From Morinoia aosen (taxonomy: Eukaryota > Arthropoda > Malacostraca > Amphipoda > Talitridae), in NCBI GenBank assembly GCA_030386875.1, contig CM059573.1:26701891-26765890 (forward strand): a DNA stretch of 64,000 nucleotides. The letters are read 5' to 3'. Shown here in pieces: positions 45,068 to 55,779 of this stretch. The position numbers were made by a program, and so were the translations under genes. Position 1 is the first letter of the stretch. Each line of letters starts with the position of its first letter. Below the pieces are notes generated by a model. The model did not search any database. It was given only the letters and a program-made list of their open reading frames with translations, and was not told the DNA's origin.

Positions 45068-45212
45068 GCGTTGATAATAATAAGCCCTAAAAGTCACTGA
45101 ACTTATTCTGGCGACAAGTAGCTATACTCAAATGCATCCATTGTACTAGACTTGAGATACAAGCAATTGCTGTATCACTTGGGGTAAATAAATTGTCTTT
45201 AAATTATTTTGT
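45068..45212 (+). mobile_element. Short 3' end of the LINE family
   Basis: CCTAAAAGTCACTGAACTTA, GTAGCTATACTCAAATG, TTGTACTAGACTTGAGA and TGGGGTAAATAAATTG match, in order, the LINE 3' UTR (compare 10,012-10,130). Only about 145 bp remain, an extreme 5' truncation. No coding. Confidence 0.7.
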
Positions 45213-46137
45213 CTGAACAACTGAAAAAATTGGCAACGTGGTCCCCCAAAAATATAAATAAACAATTAATTCATGATATCAACTGACGAAGTTTAGGAAG
45301 CAGACAAAATACATTTGAAACAAACGCCGAATATCTCTATGACTAACCAACCCTCACTATTATGACGTCCTTGTTGAAGGCCGACCCCTGCTGTCCCTTT
45401 TCCTTGCCTTCATTCTCCAAGATTAAAGGGCAATCCTATCGCCTCTCAGTCACAAGCTAAGATACTTCGGTCAATCGCTTGAACTAGTCTCGTTCTTCAT
45501 AGGACTCTTAACGAGCGAGGTAAAAATGAAAATCATACTCAATTAGAAATACATCGATAAATGTATTAAAATCACTTCGTTCTCAGTATTTTATTATAGA
45601 CTTGCAAAATTAGCCTCCAATATATCCTCATGCGATTCGCTCCTCACTTCGGACAAGGGCTGTATTTAAACAAATACTGGCATCTTCCCAGACATTCCAT
45701 GAAATGCTCATGACGAAAACCGAAATACGTCTTTGCTAAGCGGTAGGACACAATCATCACCATTGGATCTTAATTAATGCTCAAAAGGCTGTAGACTCTC
45801 AGATAGCCGCCAGTTCTCCCATTAAAGGATGCCGTTCACCTTCCAAAGCAACGTCAGAGAAGAACGTTCCTAGCTGTCAAACCTCATCGCGCACCATAAC
45901 CACCAGTACCTCATCTCAGCGAGTGCAACAGCGCTTCATTTGCTCACCAGCTTTGCGTCAGTAATCATGCTCAGGCTGGTTCATCATCGACAAGGACACA
46001 GACACCAATTTCATCATCAGTACGCGGAAGAATTCCAAATGTAGGCGATCAGTTAGAACCTGAAAAATTAAATTGTGGTGTTGTTAATAATAATAATAAT
46101 ATTAAGCAACCCTTTTTAGGCATTTCATGCCTAAATC
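45213..46137. other. No gene recognised
   Basis: Slightly GC-richer spacer with a short TAATAATAATAATAAT microsatellite at about 46,085. No exon is supported. Confidence 0.4.
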
Positions 46138-46437
46138 GTTGGCAATTATTTGTTGTATTGGAATCAAAGTCGAAATCGGAATCGGATTTGGGAGTTTGGT
46201 GTGCCGACTCCCAGTCGTGCATCCAGGGTTGCCGAGTCGGTGGAGAGGAAGTCGGTAAATTCTGGAAAGATGGAGTCGGACGGAGTCGCCAAATTCTGTA
46301 AAGGTGGAGTCAGAGTCGTAAATTCATTCCTTCGACTCCGCAACCCTGGATGCAGGGTTGGGAGTCGGCACACCAAATTCCCAACTCCGACTCCTACTTC
46401 GATTCCAATACAACAAATAATTTCCAACGACTCCAAC
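46138..46437. repeat. Long imperfect palindrome of the GAGTCG family
   Basis: The left arm (46,138-46,233) reads ATTATTTGTTGTATTGGAAT, then TTTGGTGTGCCGACTCCC and GCATCCAGGGTTGC. The right arm (46,345-46,437) is its reverse complement with mismatches. The ~110-bp centre is itself made of GGAGTCGG-like units. Open frames on both strands, including a 130-codon one on the minus strand, are by-products of this symmetry. A related fragment lies at 775-905. Confidence 0.8.
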
Positions 46438-46495
46438 CAATAAACACTAAAACCACTGACATTTCCATGTTTACTTGCTCTCCTTATTTCAATCA

Positions 46496-46925
46496 ACCAT
46501 TGCCCACCTTGTCTCGCTTTCTGAGTAGCTTTTAGTACAACTACTACATTTAACATTATTAAAAAACAATGTTACTTCGTTTAGTGTAATCGCATATGTA
46601 AAATGTAATATACTTTATTTGACGTATGTTTTCATTCGTGAATGTTTTTTACTCGTTTCTCATTTTGATAACGCTAATATCACTTGGTTGAAGGATTTCG
46701 ATAATTTGTCATGTAAGTGTAATAGTTTAGGAACTAGTAAATTAGTGTTCGCGAAAAATACGAAAATACGATTTCCCGAGAAAATCGGCCGCCGGCCATT
46801 GAGGGGCCACGGGAACCTCGCTCCTCGCTCCCTCGCTCCCAACCCCCCCCCCCCTCGGAGGAAGAAATTACACTATTTTTCCGGGTTATTTAGGGGTTCC
46901 ATTGGAGGGCCCGAGTTAAGATCCT
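46496..46925. repeat. Dispersed repeat family D, copy 1 (empty site)
   Basis: CCATTGCCCACCTTGTCT through CGCATATGTAAAATGTAA, TTTTGATAACGCTAAT and TCGGCCGCCGGCCATTGAGG to GGTTATTTAGGGGTTCC. It matches 55,780-56,890 in order but has no insertion at about 46,612, where that copy carries a 663-bp MITE. An internal segment of about 90 bp is missing near the C-rich run at 46,840. Confidence 0.65.
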
Positions 46926-47854
46926 GATGTCCTGCGCTGCCAAACCTTCCTGGTTTGGTTTTCAGCGACTGCCGAGGGGCAGTTGTGCTACTGTAATTCA
47001 AGACTTTGCAACACTAATGAATTATACTGCACTGGTGTCAATACTTTCCTTCACCCGCCGTCATTTTCGAAAGAGATGACCCATATAAGTTTTTCAACCA
47101 TGGCCTTTACATCAAGATATTAGAAGATATATAACTCATCTTATTTATTAATTTCATTGGACATCACCTGCTTTCTTCTTATTCATGTCGTATTATGTTA
47201 TTACAAGCCTTGTTGGACAATTTTTATTTCTGGCTCTCGTTAGCATATTCTGACAGTATTATTTAGGTAGTCACAAATTACTTCAAGTATGTTGTAAAAG
47301 GTTTTGGTAAGCATTGTGCAACAATCCTGTTCATGTTTCTGACTCCAGTGAACTTTTTTGCGCCAGCATCATTTTGGAATAAAAATATCACAAATTTGTG
47401 GTGGCATAAAATATTTTCTCCGAGCGATCTATTTGGTATACTGGTTGATACGTAAGAACGAAAAGAGGATTCCAAATATTGACCACTTAGTCTTAGACGC
47501 AGAGTTGTTTAAATCAATCCATTTTACCATTAACATTTATCCCTGAAATTGCAAGCTACTAAACTTGTCATAAATGCTCACTAACATGAGCCTATTTCAT
47601 TAATAGTTTGATGCATTATCTTCTGTTTTTTAATTATTAATTATTGGTGTTTACACGCATTGTCAAACTTGAATTAACCTAACAAAGGGAATGCTTTTTT
47701 CTTGTTTGTCTTTCAATCACTTGTTTCGAAAATTGACTCGGGTACTACGAGACCCAAGTGAGCTGATCAACTAAGAATCTCTGTGTTAGGATATTTTAAA
47801 ACCAATGATGTTTTTGTAGTTTCTTTCTTGAATATAAACTATTTTTCTTTTTCT
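46926..47854. other. No gene recognised
   Basis: AT-rich spacer without supported exons. The overlapping short frames at 47,278-47,546 are unassigned. Confidence 0.4.
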
Positions 47855-48045
47855 TCATGCTCTCATTGGTGAATTAAAAATTTTCTGTTATGTGACACCC
47901 TGGAGAATTGTCTGAGCTTAGATTTAGAGTCATTGAAAGCATCCAAGTAAAACGAGTAAAAAACTAGACGTTCATCAAAATACTATTCGGAAAGTCGAGT
48001 CTTCATTGAGGAATGGAAATGGTTTCTAGTATAGGGATCCGTAGG
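47855..48045. repeat. Dispersed repeat family C, copy 2
   Basis: Matches 36,635-36,835 over GAATTAAAAATTTTCTG, GAGAATTGTCTGAGCTTA, GACGTTCATCAAAATAC and GGTTTCTAGTATAGGG. Class unknown. Confidence 0.6.
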
Positions 48046-49786
48046 AAATCCCTTTATTGGGTTATTACCTAAAACATTCTAGAAATGGGTTCAGGCTCTG
48101 CAGAGTTGGTCAGTAGGCTAATGATAAATTACAAAGTACCCAAGCTTACTTTAGCAGCTCAAGTGCCCAAGACAACTGCTATAGAAGACAAAAATTCAAA
48201 ACTTGAATAACTCAAAAATAACCCATCAGCAAGCAGAATGTCATTTATGTAGCACGTTTTAAATGTGTTCCTTTAGTGATTCTTTGGAACGGAATTTTTC
48301 ATTTCCGTGAGCGTATTAAACTGCATATTGACCAAAATAATAATTCAGAATATAAGTAAGGCATAGCACATAAAAATAACCCAGACCATCTAGAAAGATC
48401 ATATATAAAATTATTCTAAAATTTGCCTTGAAACTCAAGGTAAAATTATATATTTAGAAACAGAAAGGAAAAATTAACTCTGAGAAGGGTGCATATAAAA
48501 TGCAATGAGATCAATTATAAGCTTAAGCAATGAATTATTTCAAGCATAAATTATCATTCCTACTAAACAACGAATGGCTATATGTTACTTGAAGTATATA
48601 AACCAATTATAAACCCCATTTACCGACGTTGATACGCTACGTCAGACCACATAGGTCACTCCCAATTGTTACGTCCATATCCTAAATAAATGCCTGCAAA
48701 TAACTCATTTGAATAACATATTAGACATGGCTAAAAACCTTCTAAACGCTTCCTCATCGACTTTTCAATAACAAGTCTTCAACAAATTAATTTAATTGAA
48801 TTTGCATGCACATTCTTTTCTCCGCGTCACCAAATTGACCTTTACTCACGTTGTCGAGTAGTATTCCAACAACCTACACAGACAACGCTGCTCTTTCTTT
48901 AATACTACTCACTGACAAACTTGTTAAATTACTTAGCATGCAATGGTCGAGAAGTTAATTTGACTGTCAAGACACATAAAGTTCACGTACCGTTCGACAC
49001 ACAAATGACAGATAATGCTCTAATGAGGCAGACGTGAACAATGGCCGTCCACTCGTCCACTTTAGATTTCAGTGCTGCCAAAATGGCATAAAATCTAACG
49101 AAAATTTTTAACGGCTTAACCACTACGGTAACTCTGACGGAGCCACTTTCTACGTTTTGTTTTAACGATTAGTTCAAATGCCTGTTAACCTACTCTTTAC
49201 AATTCCATCAAGCTTGTACTACAGAATAAGCTACTATAACCATACTAGATTCAGTGGTTTCAACCGTAGTTACCATAGAATTTATTGTATTTGTTTTAAG
49301 TCAACACTTCTGTCATAACAAGACGCATTTTATTTACTTGTAAAATTTTACGTACTTCTAATTTGATCGCAAGTAGACAATGATATTATTTACATCAATA
49401 GGTGAGTTTTTCACTATAGGCTTAATTACCATAAACCCTTGCAATGTTTTTACAATATTAAGGGGATCACTTCAGGTCCTTGCCGGGCCCCTGTCAGTCC
49501 GGTGAGCTTTTTATATTTTTTTCTGCTGGAAAATGACCCTTAGGTGGTGGACTATTAAGTCCTCAAATTTTATGGCGCTACGGACGCTAGATCCCCCTCC
49601 CCCCTAGGGGGTGGAATGGGGACCGAAAATCCTGAATTTTCGACCACATATAAAAACAAAACAAAACGGGAAAAGAAAAATTTCAAACCGTAACTTTGTT
49701 TACAATACTTTAAGAACTCTAAAACTGTCTTTGGTTTTGTTCTAGCATGAAAACTCAATGACTTCCATTCCTTCGAAACATCAATA
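48046..49786. other. No gene recognised
   Basis: AT-rich with no recognised exon, inverted repeat or RNA gene. A short C/G-rich patch (CCCCCTCCCCCCTAGGGGGT) lies at about 49,591. Confidence 0.4.
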
Positions 49787-49922
49787 AAAAATGAACTGCA
49801 AATTTCGACAAGTCGCGCGAACGGAAACTTGAACGCACTCTTTCTCCCTAAAAACAGGGTAAAAAAGACCGGCAGGCGCCAGAATTTCTCGAGATTTCTT
49901 GAGTAAAACTCGTGCGACTTTA

Positions 49923-50800
49923 CACTTCAGTTGGCAAACTATAACTCTTGAAAGAATGCATCTATCGACTTCAATATACTTGCAAATGAAAGAGCGAAAC
50001 ATTCTCTTTCTCTCTGATATAAACAACACCCTAACGGTTTGCCGAAAGCTTCAAAAATTATTCGCTAGACCTTGCGCACTCGCGCGCAGTAAAAACACTT
50101 CAGTTGGCAAACCATAACTCTTGAAAGAATGCATCTATCGACTTCAAAATACTCGCAAATGAAAGAGCGAAACATTTTCTTTCTCCCTGATATAAACAAC
50201 ACCCTAACGGTTTGCCGAAAGCTTCAAAAATTATTCGCTAGACCTTGCGCACTCGCGCGCAGTAAAAATACTTCAGTTGGCAAACCATAACTCTTTAAAA
50301 AATGCATCTATCGACTTCAAAATACTTGCAAATGAAAGAGCGAAACATTTTCTTTCTCCCTGATATAAACAACACCCTGACGGTTTGCCGAAAGCTACAA
50401 AAATTCTTCGATAGACCTTGCGCACTCCCGCGCAGTAAAAACACTTCAGTTGGCAAACCATAACTCTTGAAAGAATGCATCTATCGACTTCAAAATACTC
50501 GCAAATGAAAGAGCAAAACATTCTCTTTTTCTCTGATATAAACAACACCCTAACGGTTTGCCGAAAGCTTCAAAAATTCTTCGCTAGACCTTGCGCACTC
50601 GCTCGCAGTAAAAACACTTCAGTTGGCAAACCATAACTCTTTAAAGAATGCATCTATCGACTTCAAAATATTCGCAAATGAAAGAGCGAAACATTCTCTC
50701 TTCCCATATTGTACACACGACCCTAACGGTTTTCTGGGAACTACAGAAATTTATCGATAAGCCTTTCCGACTCGCGCGCCGTCAAAAAACTTAAGTTGAC
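49923..50800. repeat. 173-bp satellite array
   Basis: CACTTCAGTTGGCAAAC recurs at 49,923, 50,096, 50,269, 50,443 and 50,615, with a degenerate form at about 50,788. The spacing is 172-174 bp. Each unit then has AGAATGCATCTATCGACTTC, AAATGAAAGAGCGAAACATT, CCCTAACGGTTTGCC and TTGCGCACTCGCGCGC. A diverged half unit precedes at 49,787. Open frames on both strands are repeat artefacts. The unit is close to one nucleosome in length. Confidence 0.9.
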
Positions 50801-51853
50801 CCGCTATTAACTTTTGAAAGAATGCACTCATCGACTTCGAACTACTCTCAAACGGGCTAATATTAGTATCCTGTATGTCTAATTTTTTCTGTAACTGCAG
50901 TTGTGTTAATTTCTGAATAAGTTTTCTACCTAATATTGTCAACGACTTTTTCATGGTGGAAGATATCGTAAAAATTATAGCATAATTTGGATGAATTCAA
51001 CCTGCAGATGATCGTTTGAAGGTCTGGACTCTTTACATATGAACTGAATGCATCCCTTACATTTATTCTAGCTCCTACCTCCTGATCTTTTCTCCGGATA
51101 GCGTACAGCAAAGACGACGACCACGACCCATCTGTTCTTCTTTCGGTGAATCATAGATGCCGAGGCTTGAGTGGCTCCTTTGGTCTCATTTACTGCTCCC
51201 GTATTCAAGGCTTTGTGATGTTTATGCCTTTCATTACAACCCCACTATAATGGAAAACTGCCAAAATCAGTCTGCCGCTATTGTGAGACTATAATTTGGG
51301 CTATAAAGAAGCCTTTATTCGAAAAACTTAAAACATTTCGTCTCATCTAAAAATTTAAAACATTAGGAATTTTCTTAGAATTTAAAACATAATGAATTAT
51401 CTCAGAAGTTACACAATTTCTAAATATGTACAAAATTTTTAAGTGTTTGAAAAATTTTAAAAATTTGTAAAATGATTCTACAGAAGTGTAATTATGGGCG
51501 TATCTGAGCTGGAGGCTTCAAAACCTGCCACATGGAACCAATTTTAATCGGTGAGACATGCACGTCATATAAACAAATCAGTCTTCATAATATTCCTTTT
51601 TTAAATACTATTCCTGTCCCTACTTTACAATTGAAACAGCAGAACAGGAACGCTTTTTATACATGCAGCTTATTATTCCCCTATCTTACGCGGGAATTGT
51701 GACACGAAAGATATTTTGTTTCTGATTGCATCACAACATATTTGCTATCGGTACTAAATTTGTCTAACAGTTGAAAACGAACGTTCTACAGGAGCCATTT
51801 TTTCAGGAGCCAAGCTAAATCTCTTCGATCATGAAAATTGTTTCAATAAGGAA
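50801..51853. other. No gene recognised
   Basis: Decayed satellite edge followed by AT-rich sequence. Minus-strand frames at 50,751-50,954 and 50,926-51,111 are not supported by any domain. Confidence 0.4.
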
Positions 51854-52036
51854 TTATTTCTCCGTAGATTTATTTAATGCGTCTTCTTCTAAGTTTTCAT
51901 CTTCATATTTCACTTCGCAATAGGCCTCTGATTCCTTTGGAGAATCCGGCGATGATTCATCTTTTTCCGATGATTCATCCTTTTCTCCATGTTTCGTGTC
52001 GTTTGCAAATCCTTTGGTGCGCGTTATCAGCGTTGT
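51854..52036 (-). CDS. Candidate 3'-terminal exon, acidic tail
   Basis: An acceptor with branch-like and pyrimidine sequence (TTGATAACTGTTTTTGCCCAG) precedes base 52,036. In phase 0 the frame reads TTLITRTKGFANDTKHGEK, then DESSEKDESSPDSPKESEAY and EDENLEEDALNKSTEK before a stop at 51,854. Composition is acidic and Ser-rich, as in disordered C-terminal tails. I do not recognise the protein. The nearby exon candidate at 52,613-52,713 is on the same strand, but its open frame ends in a phase that would not join directly. Confidence 0.35.
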   Translation of the reverse strand, partial: TTLITRTKGFANDTKHGEKDESSEKDESSPDSPKESEAYCEVKYEDENLEEDALNKSTEK

Positions 52037-52612
52037 CTGGGCAAAAACAGTTATCAATTTAAAGATTTACGAACATGATTCTTCAATTACATTTGTCTTC
52101 TGTATTTGAAGTCCATTCATTTCACTCTATGTTTAAAAATAAAGTTTTCTCATGATTTGAAGTGTACGTACATTTTATTGAGACACCTTGTTTGTATACG
52201 AACCAACAATGACTAGATATCAATGATAGTATTAGATAATAGGTATAGATACTGACACAACTGAACTGACACAAAAAATAATGGTAAAAATGATAATAAA
52301 AATTAAATCAACATTTCAATGGTCGAATATCTTATTAAGAGAAAAATTAGAAAGAGCAAATGTTGAGGCAGCAAATGAGAGGTGAGTAGCTAAGACTGCT
52401 GACGATGTTAGCCGAGCGACAGCAAAACGAAAGGTTACAAATAGGTATCTGAAAAGTGGATACAATGAACTCAGCACATGTGAGTCGGATTTCTTTATTA
52501 TTTTTTGCCTCAAATACTTTTCGCTCAACAGAAAGAATAATCTTAACAGAAAGAATTAACCATTGCTTCACCACTTTACTTTAGACAATGGGAACAGATT
52601 AGAAGAACTTAC
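52037..52612. other. No gene recognised; possible intron
   Basis: AT-rich stretch between two minus-strand exon candidates. If both are real, part of it is intron. No further exon was found. Confidence 0.3.
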
Positions 52613-52713
52613 TTTAGAGCAATTCCCCGCAGATGCTGAGGCGTTTCTTTGTGGAAATATTCATTGAGACGAACTCCTCCGGTGGGAGGTTCTCGGGATT
52701 TTGCGCATTTCAT
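52613..52713 (-). CDS. Candidate internal exon, 101 bp
   Basis: The acceptor TTTTTTGCTTCACAG precedes 52,713 and the donor GTAAGT follows 52,613 on the minus strand. The only frame open throughout starts at the first base and reads MKCAKSREPPTGGVRLNEYF and on to GIAL. Another frame reads PENLPPEEFVSMNISTKKR but stops at both edges. GC content is higher than in its surroundings. No family is recognised. It could be coding, a 5' UTR exon, or chance. Confidence 0.35.
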
Positions 52714-53499
52714 CTGTGAAGCAAAAAATGAAAGCCGAGTATAAGTGAATTTAAGCCGTGGCGGGCATTGACCTTAGAAATATTAGTCCGATTGTGAACT
52801 TCTGATCCTGATCAATGGATAATTCCGAATACGATTATCCGATCCTAAAATTTTAACGGCGATCCCAAATTTGCAAAGCATTTGTTCTTTAAAGTTTTAA
52901 AGCCGTAAATAAACAAAATAAAATTAAAATGCTTCACCCAAAAGCTAAGAAATGCGCAATCTGATTTATTGGTCATTTGTTTTGAGGTTCGAAATAGCGT
53001 AGTTCTACCTAATACTAAATACTCTCATTATTGTGGGTTCGCACACGTATATATGTGATACCTACGAGTGCGAAATATAATTTTCGTACTGCAGCAATAA
53101 TGCATACTTTAATGTTAAAAAGCCGGAATTAGTTGTCGAAAGCATCTTGTATTCATTCTATTTATTTCTGTTTCTCTGATTTCCCCTTCAATTGATACAT
53201 AGGATGTAGAAACTTTTTGTAAATGTATTGCAAGTTACTTGCAGAACTGCTGAGCTGATGTAATACATTGTACTCATAAGAAGAGTGGGAACTCTGTACG
53301 CTCTTAATGTGTCTATATATTCTATACGAGGGATTCCTGAAAACGATCTTTTCTAGTCTTTCTCTTGCTTATGCTTTGAAGTATTGATTGATAATTACTA
53401 GTCTTTGCAGAAACCTAGAGTTATGTTGTGATTATAAATATTTCTAGTCTTTACGTTATGATACATTGACAATGGCTGTTCTTTGGCAAAATCTGAAGC
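52714..53499. other. No gene recognised
   Basis: AT-rich sequence upstream (minus strand) of the candidate exon. No further exon with convincing signals was seen. Confidence 0.4.
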
Positions 53500-54150
53500 T
53501 ACGGCCTGATACATTAAAACTTCTGGTTTTCAGGTTATGTAATCACTATTCATTATGAAAATTCAATTAGCTTGTTTAAATGCTAAAACTGGAATATTAG
53601 TTGATTTTTTCCTGCAATACATAGTCCATACGTACTTGAAATTGATTTCTTTGTTTTGTTTACCTCTTTGTTTTTAAGTCACGTTAAAATTTATTGATAG
53701 GGAGAATTTTTCCTCATTTCTAAAGTGATTCCTTGAAGTTTGTTTGGTTCTTTAAGAGTTATATTCTATTTCACTATTTCATTTCCATATTTACTTTTGA
53801 TCTCCTGATCACTCCCCAGTTTCTAAGTCAGCATATGCTGAAATGGAAATTTTTCATAATTATGTTCTAAAAATTTTAAGAAGTGAAATAGTATCTGTTT
53901 CTCGGCATTATATAATTAATTACTTCTTCATAAGAAAGTTTTCGATATATTGTTAGTCAATAAATTGCGGTCTTGGGGCACATGAAAAAATAAAATACGA
54001 CGTAATCGAGTTACAGTGAAAAAAATAACTCAACAGCAGCAAAAACTTCACTCAGTAACACAAATGCTGTAGCTAAAAGCTATGCACTATCTCAGCTGCA
54101 ATAATTGTTGCATTTATGCCATAGTACAAATTTTCTTGCTGAAAACGTTC
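53500..54150. repeat. Dispersed repeat family A, copy 2 (empty site)
   Basis: TTTTCAGGTTATGTAATCAC through TAATTAATTACTTCTTCATA to CATAGTACAAATTTTCTTGC matches 1,125-1,930. At TTGATTTCTTTGTTTTGTTT (about 53,640) it is uninterrupted, where copy 1 carries the hAT-like MITE. It is therefore a natural empty-site reference. Confidence 0.6.
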
Positions 54151-54630
54151 CAAATTGCGCCAAAAATAAAAAATGGAAGGATTTTGGCTTCTATTAAAAA
54201 AAGAAACTGACAAATGCTTAGTAAAATTCAGACGAGAATAAAAGACAGTATATATTTGTGTACAAAACATAGCCACCTATTTGCCTCCATTTCTGGGAAG
54301 GCGGTAAAAAAACCGTCGAGTGTATAGCGGCAGTAGGCGGCTGCATTGCTGCCATCGGCGTTAAATAATCCGCTCGTTAATTTTTCCGCTCAATGTGTCC
54401 GAAACAATTTAATCCTACTTCTGGTACGGCCGCAACGGTAAAAAATCCAATCGAAAACAAAACGCCAACTGTGTCACCGGCCTAACAGAGCTGATTCATG
54501 TCACTCACATAATCAAAATAGTTGAAAAGTTATCAGGAGGCTTCCTAATCTGAAATAAAAAGGAGAGAACTAAAACTACCGTATAAAACATTTACTCGAA
54601 TTAAAAAATTGCAAGTAAACCTATAAAATT
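54151..54630. other. No gene recognised
   Basis: Includes a GC-richer patch at 54,320-54,500 with short inverted words (GGCGGCTGCATTGCTGCC). No element boundary could be defined. Confidence 0.4.
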
Positions 54631-54660
54631 GAACGTTTCAAGCATTCGCTCATCTTCAGC
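54631..54660 (-). ncRNA. Hammerhead-ribozyme-like motif, copy B
   Basis: On the minus strand CTGAAGA (54,659-54,653) fits the hammerhead core CUGANGA exactly. It is followed by GAGC-GAAT-GCTT and GAAACG. The stem GAGC/GCTT differs from GACT/AGTC in copy A at two positions while still pairing (one G-T wobble). Flanks TTTTGCTGAAG and GTTCAATTTTAT are shared with copy A. Stems I and III are not clear. Confidence 0.4.
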
Positions 54661-55779
54661 AAAATACAAATTTACATGAAAAGACATGAAATGATTTCAG
54701 TTGATGATAAATTAGAAAAAAACTAACCTTAAAAACCACCGGTTAATTATTTATAACGAAAATAACTAAGCTGATTATTTTAAAACGGCTTACATAAATG
54801 GAGTGCACATTACGCACACGTAGAATTAAGAAAGTGCCATTAATCTGAATTGAAATTCAACATGTGAGACAATGCTAGGCAGCTCATAGATTTTTTGCGT
54901 AGTGCAAATGGATCAGCCAACATCACAGCATTGTACGTACGTTTTAAACCAAGAGATTTCCAATTACATTATACATTTATCTTGCTTGCAGTACAATTCA
55001 TGGCGATCGTTTACATGAATCGTAATACCCAAATTACAGGTTTCAATTACGAGAATACAATATTTCTTACGAGAATACAATATTTCTTCTATATAGCTTA
55101 ATATATGCGACCCATATGGCATTGTCCGCCAAACTTTATGCGCTTTGATACTTTCTTCCACACAAATAAATGAGAGAAATCAAGAGAAAACCAGAGAAAA
55201 AGATGAATGGAAGGAAAGGCGGATAAACAAAAAGAGGAAATTGCATCCTTTGTTAGAAATGAAATTATGAGGTCTTGATGGTAATACTTACACGTAGAAT
55301 TATCTGAACTTGAAAATTGAAGGGGGGCACGTCTTTTCTAGCTTTTGAAATCGTGATCTTTCTTTACGATATCGTCTATAACAAAATTGCACCATTAGCT
55401 TCCCGTAATTTTTTTCTTTACTTTGAACACTATTGCCTTCAAGCGTTTTTAAAAAATCTATTTCACGTTCCATTTCAAGTGTTTCACTTTACGAGATTGT
55501 CTTTTTGTGTTCCTAAATTACTCAGGCAATACTACAGTTCTCCAAAATTTCAACATAAACTTGAACATCGGAAGTCTTTTCCACGTGCAACTTTCAAGTT
55601 GAACCAGACACTAGAGCAGCCGTAACGACACTATACCCCGAATGTTATCCCGATGCGTGAGACCGCTGTGCGAGAAGGAGAAACACCTAAACAATTTTAG
55701 GGCTTTAGCACAGTCAGCATAACTCCCCTAAAGCAAACATCATACAATGATTATAAATATTGACATTAGCCATTGCCCA
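54661..55779. other. No gene recognised
   Basis: AT-rich with a 21-bp tandem duplication (CGAGAATACAATATTTCTTA twice at 55,049-55,090). The plus-strand frame at 55,317-55,625 has no known domain. Confidence 0.4.

Noticed and set aside
46164..46556. 130-codon minus-strand frame and 97-codon plus-strand frame
   Set aside because: Both arise from the GAGTCG-rich palindrome, which is open on both strands because of repeat symmetry.
49781..50548. Several overlapping open frames on both strands
   Set aside because: They follow the 173-bp satellite units and repeat with them.
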